The notes: generated by a model from the letters alone, not told the origin. Shown: positions 34,412 to 44,413, counted from the first letter of the stretch. The stretch is DNA of 64,000 bases from Aliiruegeria lutimaris (GCF_900099935.1 NZ_FNEK01000004.1:1-64000); one strand, 5' to 3'. Program-made: numbers and translations.

Positions 34412-34558
34412 TGTCAACGCCATATAGCCTCGCAAAACAAAAAAATTGCTCAATCGGGCACGGCTTCCCCGGAAGCCGGAATTCACGATCAGGCGGTGAA
34501 CTCCGCCATGCACTTGGCCGTGATTGCGCCCCGCCCGGACCATCGTTATAGGACGCGC

Positions 34559-36166
34559 ATGTTGGACACCGCCACAAACCGCCCCGCCCTGCCGCCCGAG
34601 ATTGCCCGTCGCCGGACCTTCGCGATCATCTCGCATCCCGACGCCGGCAAGACGACGCTGACGGAAAAATTCCTCCTATACGGGGGCGCCATCCAGATGG
34701 CCGGACAGGTGCGCGCAAAGGGCGAGGCACGGCGGACGCGCTCGGACTTCATGCAGATGGAGAAGGATCGCGGCATCTCCGTCTCGGCCTCGGCCATGTC
34801 CTTCGATTTCCACGAGTTTCGCTTCAACCTGGTGGACACGCCGGGCCACAGCGACTTCTCCGAAGACACCTATCGCACGCTGACGGCGGTGGACGCGGCG
34901 GTGATGGTGATCGACGGCGCCAAGGGCGTGGAGAGCCAGACCCAGAAGCTTTTCGAGGTCTGCCGTCTGCGCGACCTGCCGATCCTGACCTTCTGTAACA
35001 AGATGGACCGCGAGAGCCGGGACACCTTCGACATCATCGACGAGATCCAGGAGAACCTGGCCATCGACGTGACGCCGGCGAGCTGGCCTATCGGCAAGGG
35101 CCAGGATTTCATCGGCTGCTACGACATCCTGCGCGACCGCTTGGAACTTATGGACCGCGCGGACCGCAACAAGGTGGCCGAGAGCGTCTCCATCGAGGGG
35201 CTGGACGATCCGAAACTCGCCGAGCTGGTGCCCGCCCACCTTCTGGAAACCTTCCTAGAAGAACTGGAAATGGCGAAGGAGCTTCTGCCGGAGCTTGACC
35301 CGCAAAGCGTGCTCGAAGGCCATATGACCCCGATCTGGTTTGGCTCTGCGATCAATTCCTTCGGAGTGAAGGAACTCATGGACGGGATCGGCAAATACGG
35401 CCCCGAACCGCAGGTTCAGCGCGCCGAACCGCGTGCGATCGCGCCCGAGGAGACAAAGGTCTCCGGTTTCGTCTTCAAGGTGCAGGCCAACATGGACCCC
35501 AAGCACCGCGACCGTGTTGCCTTTGTCCGCATGGCGTCGGGGCATTTCAAGCGCGGGATGAAGCTCACCCATGTGCGCACGAAAAAGCAGATGGCGGTGT
35601 CGAACCCCGTGCTCTTCCTCGCCTCGGACCGCGAGCTGGCCGAGGAGGCCTGGGCCGGCGACATCATCGGCATTCCCAACCACGGCCAGCTGCGCATCGG
35701 CGACACGCTGACCGAGGGCGAGGCGCTGAAGGTGACAGGTATCCCGAGTTTCGCGCCGGAATTGCTGCAGACCTGCCGCGCGGGCGACCCGATGAAGGCC
35801 AAGCACCTGGAAAAGGCGCTGATGCAATTCGCAGAGGAAGGCGCAGCAAAGGTGTTCAAGCCGGTCATCAGCTCCGGCTTCATCGTCGGCGTCGTCGGCC
35901 AGCTTCAGTTCGAAGTTCTGGCGAGCCGGATCGAGCTGGAATACGGCCTGCCGGTGCGTTTCGAGCCAACGCAGTTCACCTCCGCCCGCTGGCTCACCGG
36001 GCCGAAGGACAAGGTCGAAGCCTTTGCCGCCGCCAACAAGGGCCACATGGCCCATGACAATGACGGCGACCTCGTCTACCTGACCCGCCTGCAATGGGAT
36101 ATCGACCGGGTGGAGCGCGACTTCCCTGAGCTGAAGCTCAGCGCAACCAAGGAAATGATGGTCTGA
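34559..36166 (+). CDS. prfC: Peptide chain release factor 3 (GTPase)
   Basis: A 535-residue translational GTPase that recycles RF1/RF2. It shows SHPDAGKTTLTEKFL (G1, about 24-38), LVDTPGHSDFSED (G3) and FCNKMDRE (G4), then the domain II/III segments FVFKVQANMDPKHRDR and FEVLASRIELEYG. Length matches the family (about 530). The longer upstream frame overlaps the repeat and is not used; ATG at 34559. Confidence 0.96.
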   Translation: MLDTATNRPALPPEIARRRTFAIISHPDAGKTTLTEKFLLYGGAIQMAGQVRAKGEARRTRSDFMQMEKDRGISVSASAMSFDFHEFRFNLVDTPGHSDFSEDTYRTLTAVDAAVMVIDGAKGVESQTQKLFEVCRLRDLPILTFCNKMDRESRDTFDIIDEIQENLAIDVTPASWPIGKGQDFIGCYDILRDRLELMDRADRNKVAESVSIEGLDDPKLAELVPAHLLETFLEELEMAKELLPELDPQSVLEGHMTPIWFGSAINSFGVKELMDGIGKYGPEPQVQRAEPRAIAPEETKVSGFVFKVQANMDPKHRDRVAFVRMASGHFKRGMKLTHVRTKKQMAVSNPVLFLASDRELAEEAWAGDIIGIPNHGQLRIGDTLTEGEALKVTGIPSFAPELLQTCRAGDPMKAKHLEKALMQFAEEGAAKVFKPVISSGFIVGVVGQLQFEVLASRIELEYGLPVRFEPTQFTSARWLTGPKDKVEAFAAANKGHMAHDNDGDLVYLTRLQWDIDRVERDFPELKLSATKEMMV

Positions 36167-36193
36167 AACCCGGGCGCGGCCGCAAGCGCGCGC

Positions 36194-36964
36194 CTACCAG
36201 CTTCCGATCATGGTCTTGCGCAGCAGGGTGAAACGCCGGGCGAACGGGCTTTCCTCCAGCGCGCCTTCGGCCACGCGGGACGGATCGGCAGCCGCCTTTT
36301 CGAGTGTTGCCCGCGCACGCCAGCCAGCGCGCAGGGCCGGGATCGCCGTTTTCGGCGGCCCGGCCTTTCGCGCGTCTTTCAATCGAACCAGCCCTTTGTT
36401 TGCCAGCGCCATAACAGCCTCCGGCCGACCATCGTGGAGCGGGCGCCGTCCGCGCGCTTCCAGCTCGGGAACGGCCCGCAGGAACGCCGCCAGACCGGCG
36501 GCCCAACCCGCGTCGCGAACGGGTTTCTCGGCCTCGACAGGCGTGCCGAGCGCTAGCGCCGCAACCCACATCAGCCCGGCCGCACTCGCCTCGATATAGG
36601 CGCGAAACGTCGCTTCATCCTCGAAAGGGTCACGATAAATGTCCCAACGTCGCGCCTCGACAAGCGCCTGCAAGGGTTCCACCGGCACGGCCCGCACCCG
36701 CTGCATCTCCGTCAGTGGTTCTGCGACCTCATGCGCCCGCGCCGGCTCACCTGCTGCGATCTCGCCCAGCACGTCATGCCACCATTGCAGCCGCATCTCG
36801 CAGATCATCGGCTCCTGGCTCACCCAGGGAATGCGCGTGACCTCGACATTGAAGGCATAGAGCGGGAACAGCACCTCGCGCGCGGCAACCGGGGCCGCCA
36901 TCGTGGCCAGGAACCGATCCGGATCGCCCTTCTCGACGATCGCCGCGCAGTCGGAAATGCTCAT
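36194..36964 (-). CDS. Squalene/phytoene synthase-fold protein without the Asp-rich motifs (NDUFAF6-like)
   Basis: A 256-residue all-helical protein of the squalene/phytoene synthase superfamily. PLYAFNVEVTRIPWVSQEPMICEMRLQWWHD aligns by eye with the first motif region but lacks the DDxxD pair, and FEDEATFRAYIEASAAGLMWVAALAL lacks the second. Such forms resemble NDUFAF6/SicilY, linked to complex I assembly, so terpene synthesis is unlikely. The start overlaps the methyltransferase stop (ATGA). Confidence 0.8.
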   Translation of the reverse strand: MSISDCAAIVEKGDPDRFLATMAAPVAAREVLFPLYAFNVEVTRIPWVSQEPMICEMRLQWWHDVLGEIAAGEPARAHEVAEPLTEMQRVRAVPVEPLQALVEARRWDIYRDPFEDEATFRAYIEASAAGLMWVAALALGTPVEAEKPVRDAGWAAGLAAFLRAVPELEARGRRPLHDGRPEAVMALANKGLVRLKDARKAGPPKTAIPALRAGWRARATLEKAAADPSRVAEGALEESPFARRFTLLRKTMIGSW

Positions 36965-37680
36965 GCGGGGGCAACCACGCAGAGAAGATAGGCGATGCGC
37001 TCCGGCGCCGCCCGCCACTGGGCGATTTCCGCCTCGCCCTCGGCCAGAACGCCCTCCAGCGCCTCCGAAACCGGCTCAGCCCGAAGTTCGGCAATGCGCG
37101 CTTCCATCGGCGCGTAATACGCCTCCCAGGGCTCGCCAATGATCAGCCGTCGGCCGAGCACCCGGTACCCCGCCTGCTCGACCCGTTCGACAATCCCGGC
37201 CTCCTCGGTGATCCCGGGGTAGTCCGCCCAGAAATCCCGAACCGCCTGCGGCTCGTCGCCACCCAGCAAGACCGGCTCGGAAAACGCGACCTTTCCGCTG
37301 CGGGTCAACGCCTTCCGCCATGCCGAAAGCGCCTCGGTCACGCCGAGGAAATACATCGCCCCGGCGCACCAGATCAGGTCATAGGGCCCGGTCAGTTCGG
37401 CCATGGAGCCGGCCCACGCCTTGACCCTCGGGCCGAACCGCGCACAACGCGCCGCCGTGGCCTCGGCGAAGGGCGCATGCAGGTCGAGCGCGTCGATCCA
37501 CGCCTCCGGCAGCATCTCGGCCAGCGTCACAGTATCTGCGCCCGGCCCGCAGCCCGCATCACAGATGCGCGCCTCGCCATGCGTCCCGGCAAGCTCGACA
37601 GCCCATCGCACATCTTCCGGCAGCCCTGGCCCCTCTCGGGGCAGATCCTTGTGAAGCGTGAAAAATGCTGTCAAATCCAT
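36961..37680 (-). CDS. Class I SAM-dependent methyltransferase
   Basis: A 239-residue Rossmann methyltransferase. ICDAGCGPGADTVTLAEM (about 40-57) is the SAM loop, DALDLHAPFA is the acidic turn, and DLIWCAGAMYFLG follows. The ATG at 37680 begins MDLTAFFTLHKDL. The target is unknown. It is 4-bp coupled to the squalene-synthase-fold gene and ends close to cimA, so the three may be one transcript. Confidence 0.85.
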   Translation of the reverse strand: MDLTAFFTLHKDLPREGPGLPEDVRWAVELAGTHGEARICDAGCGPGADTVTLAEMLPEAWIDALDLHAPFAEATAARCARFGPRVKAWAGSMAELTGPYDLIWCAGAMYFLGVTEALSAWRKALTRSGKVAFSEPVLLGGDEPQAVRDFWADYPGITEEAGIVERVEQAGYRVLGRRLIIGEPWEAYYAPMEARIAELRAEPVSEALEGVLAEGEAEIAQWRAAPERIAYLLCVVAPA

Positions 37681-37687
37681 GCCTTGC

Positions 37688-39319
37688 CTATTTCCCTTTT
37701 GCCGGCGCCCCATCGCGGACCAGCTTCCACTGGATCGCGCCCAGAAGCGCCTCGAATGACGCGTCCACGATGTTCGGCGACACGCCAACGGTAGACCAGC
37801 GCCGCCCCGCGGAATCTTCGCTGTCGATAATGACACGGGTGACCGCCTCGGTGCCACCATTGGTGATGCGCACCTTGAAATCGACCAGTTTCATGTCGGC
37901 AATATAGGGCTGCAAGGGTCCGAGATCCTTGGCAAGCGCCCGGCTGAGCGCGTTGACAGGTCCACGGTCCGAGCCGCCCGGATCCAGCGATTCCGACACG
38001 GAAAGCACCTTCTCGCCATTGATGAAAAGGACGACCACCGCCTCGGAGAGCGTGATCGTCTCGCCCAGCCGGTTCTTGCGCCGCTCCACGATCACCCGGT
38101 AGCGGTCGATGGTGAAGAATTGCGGCAGCAGGCCCAGTTCGCGCCGTGCCAGCAGCTCGAAGCTCGCCTGCGCGGTGTCATAGGTGTAGCCCGCCGATTC
38201 CTGCGCCTTCACGAGGTCGAGGATCCGCGCCAGTGCCGGATCGCCCTTATCCACCTTCAGCCCGGCATCGCTGAGCCGCTTGCGCAGGTTGGACTGCCCG
38301 GCCTGGTTCGACATCGGGATGATCCGCTCGTTTCCCACCACGGACGGGTCTACATGCTCATAGGTCGACGGGTCCTTGAGCATCGCACTCGCATGCAGCC
38401 CTGCCTTGTGGGCAAAGGCCGAGGCGCCGACATAGGGGGCCGAGCGCAGGGGCACGCGGTTCAGGATGTCGTCCATCATCCGGCTAGCACGGGTCAGGCT
38501 GGCCAGCCCTTCCCGGCTCACACCGGTTTCCAGCGTGCTGGCATAAGGTTCCTTGAGCAGCAGCGTCGGGATCAGCGAGATCAGGTTGGCATTGCCGCAG
38601 CGCTCGCCCAGCCCGTTCAGCGTGCCCTGCACCTGGCGGGCGCCTGCGTCGACCGCGGCCAGCGTGTTCGCCACCGCGTTCTCGGTGTCGTTATGGGTGT
38701 GAATGCCAAGCTTGTCGCCGGGGATGCCGCTGGCGATCACCGCCTTGGTGATCTCGTGGACCTCCGCCGGCAGCGTGCCGCCATTGGTGTCGCAGAGCAC
38801 GACCCAACGCGCGCCCGCTTCCAACGCAGCGTGCAGAGAGGCCAGCGCGTATTCCGGGTTGGCCTTGTAGCCGTCAAAGAAATGCTCGGCATCGAACATC
38901 GCCTCGCGCCCCAACCCGACAAGGTGCGAGATCGAATCCGCGATTGCGGCGATATTCTCTTCAAGTTCGACCCCCAACGCCTTGGTAACGTGGAAATCAT
39001 AGCTCTTGCCGACAAGGCAGACCGCCGGCGTTTCCGCGTTCACCACGCCAGCCAGGACCTCGTCATTGGCCGCCGAACGGCCGACCCGCTTGGTCATGCC
39101 AAAAGCGAGGAAGGTGGCGTTTTTCAGCTTCGGCGCGCTCTCGAAGAACTCGCTGTCGGTCGGGTTGGCGCCGGGCCAGCCGCCCTCGACATAGTCGATG
39201 CCCAACTCGTCCAGCATGAGCGCAATCTCGTGCTTGTCCTCCAGGCTGAACTGCACGCCCTGCGTCTGCTGTCCGTCCCGCAGGGTGGTGTCGAACAGGT
39301 AAAGCCGTTCCTTGCTCAT
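37688..39319 (-). CDS. cimA: (R)-citramalate synthase
   Basis: A 543-residue enzyme that condenses pyruvate and acetyl-CoA to citramalate, a threonine-independent entry to isoleucine. LFDTTLRDGQQTQG (8-21) is the catalytic DTTLRDG motif, GLGERCGNANL and LGIHTHNDTENAVAN carry metal ligands, and the C-terminal LeuA-dimer regulatory domain spans about 395-540. The length (540) fits the CimA group rather than LeuA. GAGGG precedes the ATG. Confidence 0.95.
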   Translation of the reverse strand: MSKERLYLFDTTLRDGQQTQGVQFSLEDKHEIALMLDELGIDYVEGGWPGANPTDSEFFESAPKLKNATFLAFGMTKRVGRSAANDEVLAGVVNAETPAVCLVGKSYDFHVTKALGVELEENIAAIADSISHLVGLGREAMFDAEHFFDGYKANPEYALASLHAALEAGARWVVLCDTNGGTLPAEVHEITKAVIASGIPGDKLGIHTHNDTENAVANTLAAVDAGARQVQGTLNGLGERCGNANLISLIPTLLLKEPYASTLETGVSREGLASLTRASRMMDDILNRVPLRSAPYVGASAFAHKAGLHASAMLKDPSTYEHVDPSVVGNERIIPMSNQAGQSNLRKRLSDAGLKVDKGDPALARILDLVKAQESAGYTYDTAQASFELLARRELGLLPQFFTIDRYRVIVERRKNRLGETITLSEAVVVLFINGEKVLSVSESLDPGGSDRGPVNALSRALAKDLGPLQPYIADMKLVDFKVRITNGGTEAVTRVIIDSEDSAGRRWSTVGVSPNIVDASFEALLGAIQWKLVRDGAPAKGK

Positions 39320-39479
39320 GCCACACCCTCTCCCTTTTGCATTCTTTCAGTCCCCCATGTACCGAACCGTACGGAGGGCAGTGCCCGAACCGTGGGGTGG
39401 GCGAGAAGCGCCCGCCCCGGGGGGGCGGTTAGGACGCTGCTCGGGACGCACGCGCCCCTGGTGGTGTTTGAGTGGGCGG

Positions 39480-40883
39480 TCACTGCAGTTCTTCCAGCTT
39501 CTGGAGATCGACGAGCTCCCCAAACTCCCAAACAGTGCCTTCTTTTCCGTCCTTCAAGATGATCCCGGCCGCAGACAATCCATCGCGAATTCTGTCGGCT
39601 TCTGCGAAATCTCTCGCCGCCTTCGCTTTCGTGCGGGCCTCGACTAGATCGTCAATCATGCTGGCGACCTCTGCATTTACCCCGACTTGCAATCCGCCAG
39701 AATCAACGAAGCGAGTCGCCACCCAATCGCCCATCTCGTCGAGCAGCAGCCCCATCAACTGGGCCGAAGCCTTCAGACCAGCCAGATCGCCTTCGCCGGC
39801 CAGCTTGTGCAGCGCGGCAATCGCGCCCGACGTGTTCAGGTCGTCACTGAGCGCGGCGATCACCTCGGGCGCAGGGCTCGGAGAGGGCTCGATGCCCTCG
39901 ACGAGTCCTCGCCACTTACGCAAGGTCGCCTGCGCCTGCCGCGCCTTTTCAGCGGTCCAGTCCATCGGCTTTCCGTAATGCGTCTGAAGATAGACAAACC
40001 GGATCACCTCGCCCGGAATGCCCTGCTCCAGCACGTCATGCACGGTGAAGAAATTGCCCAGGGACTTGGACATCTTCTTCCCTTCGACCTGCAGCATCTC
40101 GTTATGCATCCAGATCTTCGCAAACTTCCCCTCCGGATGGGCGCAACGGCTCTGGGCGATCTCGTTCTCGTGATGCGGAAACATCAGGTCGTTTCCTCCG
40201 CCATGGATGTCGAAGCTCTCGCCCAGAAGCGCAAGGCTCATGGCCGAGCACTCTATGTGCCAGCCGGGCCGCCCACGGCCCCAGGGACTTTCCCAGCCCG
40301 GCAGGTCGTCCGTCGACGGCTTCCACAGAACGAAATCCATCGGGTCTTCCTTGTAGGGCGCAACCTCGACCCTTGCTCCCGCGATCATGTCATCAACTGA
40401 GCGCCCGGATAGCTTGCCGTAATCGGCGTATTCGCGCACGCGGAACAGGACATGCCCTTCCTTCGCGTAGGCATAGCCATCTGCAATCAGCCCCTGGATC
40501 ATGGCGATCATCTCGCCGATATAGGCCGTCGCGCGTGGCTCGTGGTTCGGCACCATGACCCCAAGCTTGCCCATATCCTCGTGATACCAGCGGATGGTCT
40601 CCTCGGTGATGTCCGAGATCGGCCGCCCGCTCTCCTGGGAGCGCTTGTTGATCTTGTCATCCACGTCGGTGAAATTGCGCACGTACGTCACGTGCTCCGG
40701 CCCGTAGACATGGCGCAGCAACCGGTAAAGCACATCGAAGACGATCACCGGGCGCGCGTTGCCCATATGCGCGCGGTCATAGACCGTCGGCCCGCAGACA
40801 TACATCCGCACGTTGTCGGGGTCGATCGGCTGCAGCACTTCCTTGCTGCGGGTCCTTGTATTCCAGAGCCTTATCTCGGCCAT
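39480..40883 (-). CDS. cysS: Cysteinyl-tRNA synthetase
   Basis: A 467-residue class I synthetase. [16 protein letters not shown] holds the zinc cysteine and the HIGH-type [16 protein letters not shown] holds the zinc-site His, and [10 protein letters not shown] is KMSKS. The ATG at 40883 has AGGAG in front. The open frame continues to 41246 across the divergent spacer, but nothing there fits the family. Confidence 0.96.
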   Translation of the reverse strand: MAEIRLWNTRTRSKEVLQPIDPDNVRMYVCGPTVYDRAHMGNARPVIVFDVLYRLLRHVYGPEHVTYVRNFTDVDDKINKRSQESGRPISDITEETIRWYHEDMGKLGVMVPNHEPRATAYIGEMIAMIQGLIADGYAYAKEGHVLFRVREYADYGKLSGRSVDDMIAGARVEVAPYKEDPMDFVLWKPSTDDLPGWESPWGRGRPGWHIECSAMSLALLGESFDIHGGGNDLMFPHHENEIAQSRCAHPEGKFAKIWMHNEMLQVEGKKMSKSLGNFFTVHDVLEQGIPGEVIRFVYLQTHYGKPMDWTAEKARQAQATLRKWRGLVEGIEPSPSPAPEVIAALSDDLNTSGAIAALHKLAGEGDLAGLKASAQLMGLLLDEMGDWVATRFVDSGGLQVGVNAEVASMIDDLVEARTKAKAARDFAEADRIRDGLSAAGIILKDGKEGTVWEFGELVDLQKLEELQ

Positions 40884-41100
40884 GATCACTCCTCGCGTTG
40901 CGCGCGCGGCGGGTCTAGCAACTTCGATCTGAAAAGGAAATGAAGGAACCGGCCCGCCTGACGATGTCAGCAGGTAATGCAGATGCAAATGTTGATGCTG
41001 CGATGGTTCATAGCGTCGCTCATAGCCTGCCCGCCCCGTGCCGCCAAGCCCTTTCCTGTCCACCCTTGCCGCGACCGCTCGGCGCAGGCAAAGTGCGTGC

Positions 41101-41445
41101 ATGGATCGCGACAGCATCAACGCCTTTTGCGCGGCGCTCCCGGGTGCCGAGGTCAGCGAGCCCTTCGGGCCGGGGCATGACATCTGGAAAGTGGGCGGCA
41201 AGGTTTTTGCGGCGCTTGGCGCGGAGAACCGTGGCGTCTCGGTCAAATGTGCAGATGTGGAGACCGCCGAAATGCTGCGCGAGGCCGGTCCGTTCGAAAA
41301 GGCACCCTATTTCCACCGCTCCTGGGTCCTTGTGCCTTTCGATGGCGTGGAACGGGACGAGGCGGAACACCGCATTCGGGCTTCCTATCAGCACATCCGC
41401 GCGGCACTGCCGAAAAAGGTTCAGGCCAGCCTTGGGCCATTGTGA
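41101..41445 (+). CDS. MmcQ/YjbR-family protein
   Basis: A 114-residue protein of the MmcQ/YjbR family (also called CyaY-like DNA-binding). It shows [32 protein letters not shown] at the N-terminal half and a C-terminal [14 protein letters not shown]. The ATG at 41101 opens this domain. Its biochemical role is not known. The 217-bp spacer upstream is divergent with cysS and shows nothing clear. Confidence 0.82.
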   Translation: MDRDSINAFCAALPGAEVSEPFGPGHDIWKVGGKVFAALGAENRGVSVKCADVETAEMLREAGPFEKAPYFHRSWVLVPFDGVERDEAEHRIRASYQHIRAALPKKVQASLGPL

Positions 41446-41470
41446 GAACCGCAAGGAAAGGACATGCCTC

Positions 41471-41842
41471 ATGGACCCTATCACAGAGTTTCAGAGCCTC
41501 TTTGACCGCTATGTCGCGGCCTATCGCTCCGGCGATGCGGCCGGATGCGCCGCCCTCTTCACCGAGAATGCGCAGATGCACTCGCCCTATGCGCCGCCCG
41601 CGCATGGCCGTTCCGAGATCGAGGCGGTGCACCGCGACTGGACGTCAGACGATGTGAGTGGAAAGGAGGTTGTCGTTCTCGAAGCCGGCATGTCGGGCGA
41701 TCTGGCATGGTGCCTGGCCGAGTTCCGCGAAGATGCCACTACCGATGAGGGGACCTCCCTGAACCTGCTGGAACGTCAGAAAGACGGAAACTGGTTGATA
41801 CGCGTGTGCAGCCTCAACGAGGCATTCGCACCGGAAGGTTGA
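41471..41842 (+). CDS. SnoaL/DUF4440-like ketosteroid isomerase-fold protein
   Basis: A 123-residue NTF2-like protein: YVAAYRSGDAAGCAALFTENAQMHSPYAPPAHGRSEI, then strands ending WLIRVCSLNEAFAP. Members range from enzymes to binding proteins; no active-site pattern decides this one. It lies 25 bp after the MmcQ-like gene, with AAGGAAAGG before the ATG, so the two may be co-transcribed. Confidence 0.8.
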   Translation: MDPITEFQSLFDRYVAAYRSGDAAGCAALFTENAQMHSPYAPPAHGRSEIEAVHRDWTSDDVSGKEVVVLEAGMSGDLAWCLAEFREDATTDEGTSLNLLERQKDGNWLIRVCSLNEAFAPEG

Positions 41843-41854
41843 CGCCCCCGCGCT

Positions 41855-42919
41855 TCAGCCCAGAACAATCCGGGGTGACTCGGTCGTCTCCAGCACCTCT
41901 CCCACCATGGACGCCTGCGCGAAACCGTGGCGCGCGAAAACGGCCAGCACCTCGTCCAGCGCCGTAGGTGCGCAGGAAACCAGTAGGCCGCCGCTGGTCT
42001 GCGGGTCCGTCAGCAACGCGCGGTCAATATCAGAAAACCCTTCTGGAAGAACCACTTCCGCGCCATAGCTCGCCCAGTTGCGACCCGAGGCCCCGGTGAC
42101 GTGGCCGCTCTCTGCCATGGCACGCACCTCCGGCAGGAAGGGCACGCATGCCCAGTCGAGCCTCGCGGTGCAGCCTGACCCCCGCATCATCTCCAGCATG
42201 TGTCCGGCAAGGCCGAACCCCGTCACGTCGGTCATCGCGTGCACGCCCGCCAGCGCGGCCAGTTCGGGGCCGGGCGTGTTGAGCTGAGTCGTGACCTCGA
42301 TCATCCGGGCGTAACCCTCGGCGCTGAGTTGCTCTTTCTTGAGCGCGGCGGAGAACACCCCGGCGCCAATCGGCTTGCCCTGCACCAGAATGTCCCCCGG
42401 CCGGGCCGAGGCGTTCTTCTTGACCAGGTCGGGATGCACGATGCCGAGCGCGACAAGGCCATAAATCGCCTCCACCGAGTCGATGGAATGCCCACCCACG
42501 ACCGGAATGCCGGCCGCCCGCGCAGCCGCCTGCCCGCCATCGAGGATCCGCCCGATGGTCTTCTGCGAGAGCCTGTCGATCGGCATGCCGACCAGCGCCA
42601 GCGCCATGATCGGCCGCGCGCCCATCGCGTAGACATCGCTGATCGCGTTGGTCGCTGCAATGCGGCCGAAATCGAACGGGTCATCGACGATGGGCATGAA
42701 GAAATCGGTGGTCGCCACCAGCGCCTGCTCGTCGTTCAGCCGGTACACCGCCGCGTCATCGGCATTCTCGGTGCCGACCAGCAGTTCTTCGGGCAGCTGC
42801 ATCGGCGTCGTCTCGCGCAGGATCTGCGACAGAACCGCCGGCGCGATCTTGCAGCCGCAGCCGCCACCGTGGGAGAGCGAGGTCAAACGCGGTTCGCGGG
42901 GGACTTGCACATCATTCAT
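41855..42919 (-). CDS. selD: Selenide, water dikinase
   Basis: A 354-residue enzyme that makes selenophosphate from selenide and ATP. HGGGCGCKIAP holds the catalytic Cys21 and Lys24, a Cys rather than Sec form. MNDVQVPREPR is the start at 42919, with GGAG eight bases upstream. No selA, selB or mnmH/selU gene is in view, so the use of the selenophosphate (Sec, selenouridine or a cofactor) cannot be read here. Both neighbours are unrelated. Confidence 0.95.
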   Translation of the reverse strand: MNDVQVPREPRLTSLSHGGGCGCKIAPAVLSQILRETTPMQLPEELLVGTENADDAAVYRLNDEQALVATTDFFMPIVDDPFDFGRIAATNAISDVYAMGARPIMALALVGMPIDRLSQKTIGRILDGGQAAARAAGIPVVGGHSIDSVEAIYGLVALGIVHPDLVKKNASARPGDILVQGKPIGAGVFSAALKKEQLSAEGYARMIEVTTQLNTPGPELAALAGVHAMTDVTGFGLAGHMLEMMRGSGCTARLDWACVPFLPEVRAMAESGHVTGASGRNWASYGAEVVLPEGFSDIDRALLTDPQTSGGLLVSCAPTALDEVLAVFARHGFAQASMVGEVLETTESPRIVLG

Positions 42920-43235
42920 GAGATTTCTCCGGACAACGGGCAGACAGCACGCAGCCTGCACTGGGAAAGGAACACGGGGGGCCACTATGCCCCGCTAAAA
43001 GCCAAGTCAATCTTTCCGCCACAGCCGCAAACGCAACCCGGACTTGCATGGCCACACCCACGCGCCAAAGGCGCGCCACCGCCCAATGCCCGGAGATGCC
43101 GCAGGCATCGAGGAGCGCGGGCAAGCGCCCTGCCCGCTGGAGCGGCGGTTGGGGCGGTTCCTGTCTCGAAAAGGTCCTGAATCGCGGCGGACGAAGCAAA
43201 CCGGCCAGATCGTCCGCCCTTTCAGACCTCGTGGA
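42920..43235. other. Gene-free spacer after the Gfo/Idh gene, with a folded segment
   Basis: The 316 bp separates the 5' end of selD from the 3' end of the Gfo/Idh gene, with both genes on the minus strand. Between 43061 and 43158 it holds CGCGCC-AAA-GGCGCG, GATGCC-GCA-GGCATC (43095-43109), GCGGGCA-7-TGCCCGC (43117-43137), and an outer pair ACCGCCCAA / TTGGGGCGGT (43078-43086 / 43149-43158), which would draw a three-way junction. The first hairpin resembles those at 19820 and 10213. No tRNA or coding gene is seen. Confidence 0.5.
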
Positions 43236-44285
43236 TCAGGACGGAATGTTGACCGATTGGCCCGTCCGCGACGATGTCTCGATTGCCTCGATCAGCCGGT
43301 GCGATACCAGTGCCTCGCGCCCAGTGACAATCGGTGCACGTCCATTGTGCAGGGCATCGATAAAGTCTTCGATCACGGCCTGATGCCACTCGTGCCGACC
43401 GGTCAGGTGTTCACCTTCCACGGCGGGTCCGGTCCCCGCCTCGACCTGCCTGCGCCCGTCGCGCCAATTCACCTCGAGCGTATCCTTGTCCATCTGCAAC
43501 GATCCCTGTTCGAAGTGAAGCGTGATCGTCTCTGTCCGGTGCGGGAACATCGCCGTGCTGGCGACGAAGGATCCCACCGCGCCGCAGGCGAACCGCAAGC
43601 CCGCGATGGCGAAATCCTCCGCCTCCATCCGGTGCAGGGGCGTTGTCGCTGTCATTGCCTGAACGCCAACGACCGGCCCGGTGAGGCTGAGCGCGAGATC
43701 GATGGAGTGGATCGCGTTGGTGATCATCACGCCGCCGCCATCGCGGGCATAGGTGCCGCGACCCAATTCGTCGTAATAGGACTGATCGCGCCACAGCGGC
43801 ACCGCGATCTCGACGAGGCCCAGCTTGCCGAGCTCGCCGCTCGCGATACGTTGCGCCGCCGCGATCGCCGGCGCGCGCAACCGGTGCTGAAAGAGCACCC
43901 CGAGGATGACGCCCGCGCGCTCACAGATTTCAACGACCTCCAGCGCTTCGCCGGTGGTGCGTCCGACCGGCTTCTCGAGAAGGATGTGCTTGCCTGCGCG
44001 GGCCAGCACGTCGATGACCTCGCTGCGTACACTCGGCGGGGTCACGACGATTGCCATCTGGATCGACGGGTCCGCAGCGACCGCGGCCAGATCAGAGGTG
44101 AACTGGGGCGCCTGACCCGCGTAATACTCCGCGAGATACTGTGCACGCTCGGGATGGTGCGAGACGATCGCTTCAAGCTTTGCCACGTCGCGCGCAGCCG
44201 ACAGCGCAGCCACATGGGTCTTCGCGATCATGCCGGCACCGATAAGCGCCACCCCGACGCGCTGCTGTTCAACTGTTTTGCCCAT
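43236..44285 (-). CDS. Gfo/Idh/MocA-family oxidoreductase
   Basis: A 349-residue NAD(P)-dependent enzyme. VALIGAGMIAKTHVAAL (about 10-26) is the Rossmann start, ILLEKPVGRT (about 93-102) holds the family EKP, and the C-terminal part forms the substrate sheet (MEAEDFAIAGLRFACG). Substrate is probably a sugar or inositol; no sugar genes adjoin. I used the ATG at 44285 (MGKTVEQQ); an ATG at 44318 with AGGA near it is also possible. Confidence 0.83.
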   Translation of the reverse strand: MGKTVEQQRVGVALIGAGMIAKTHVAALSAARDVAKLEAIVSHHPERAQYLAEYYAGQAPQFTSDLAAVAADPSIQMAIVVTPPSVRSEVIDVLARAGKHILLEKPVGRTTGEALEVVEICERAGVILGVLFQHRLRAPAIAAAQRIASGELGKLGLVEIAVPLWRDQSYYDELGRGTYARDGGGVMITNAIHSIDLALSLTGPVVGVQAMTATTPLHRMEAEDFAIAGLRFACGAVGSFVASTAMFPHRTETITLHFEQGSLQMDKDTLEVNWRDGRRQVEAGTGPAVEGEHLTGRHEWHQAVIEDFIDALHNGRAPIVTGREALVSHRLIEAIETSSRTGQSVNIPS

Positions 44286-44413
44286 GTCCCGTGCCCTGCA
44301 ATTGCCTATTCCGAACATCTATCCTGCAAGTTCCGCCAGGACACCAGTCAAACCCGCCGGCGCACGAGTTGCAGCCATGGTGCAACAAACGCCTGCCCCA
44401 TCGGCACGTTGCC

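Noticed and set aside
43020-43200. tRNA-Sec gene next to selD
   Set aside because: I looked for a 90-100 nt cloverleaf with a TCA anticodon; the hairpins present do not make acceptor and T arms or a CCA end.
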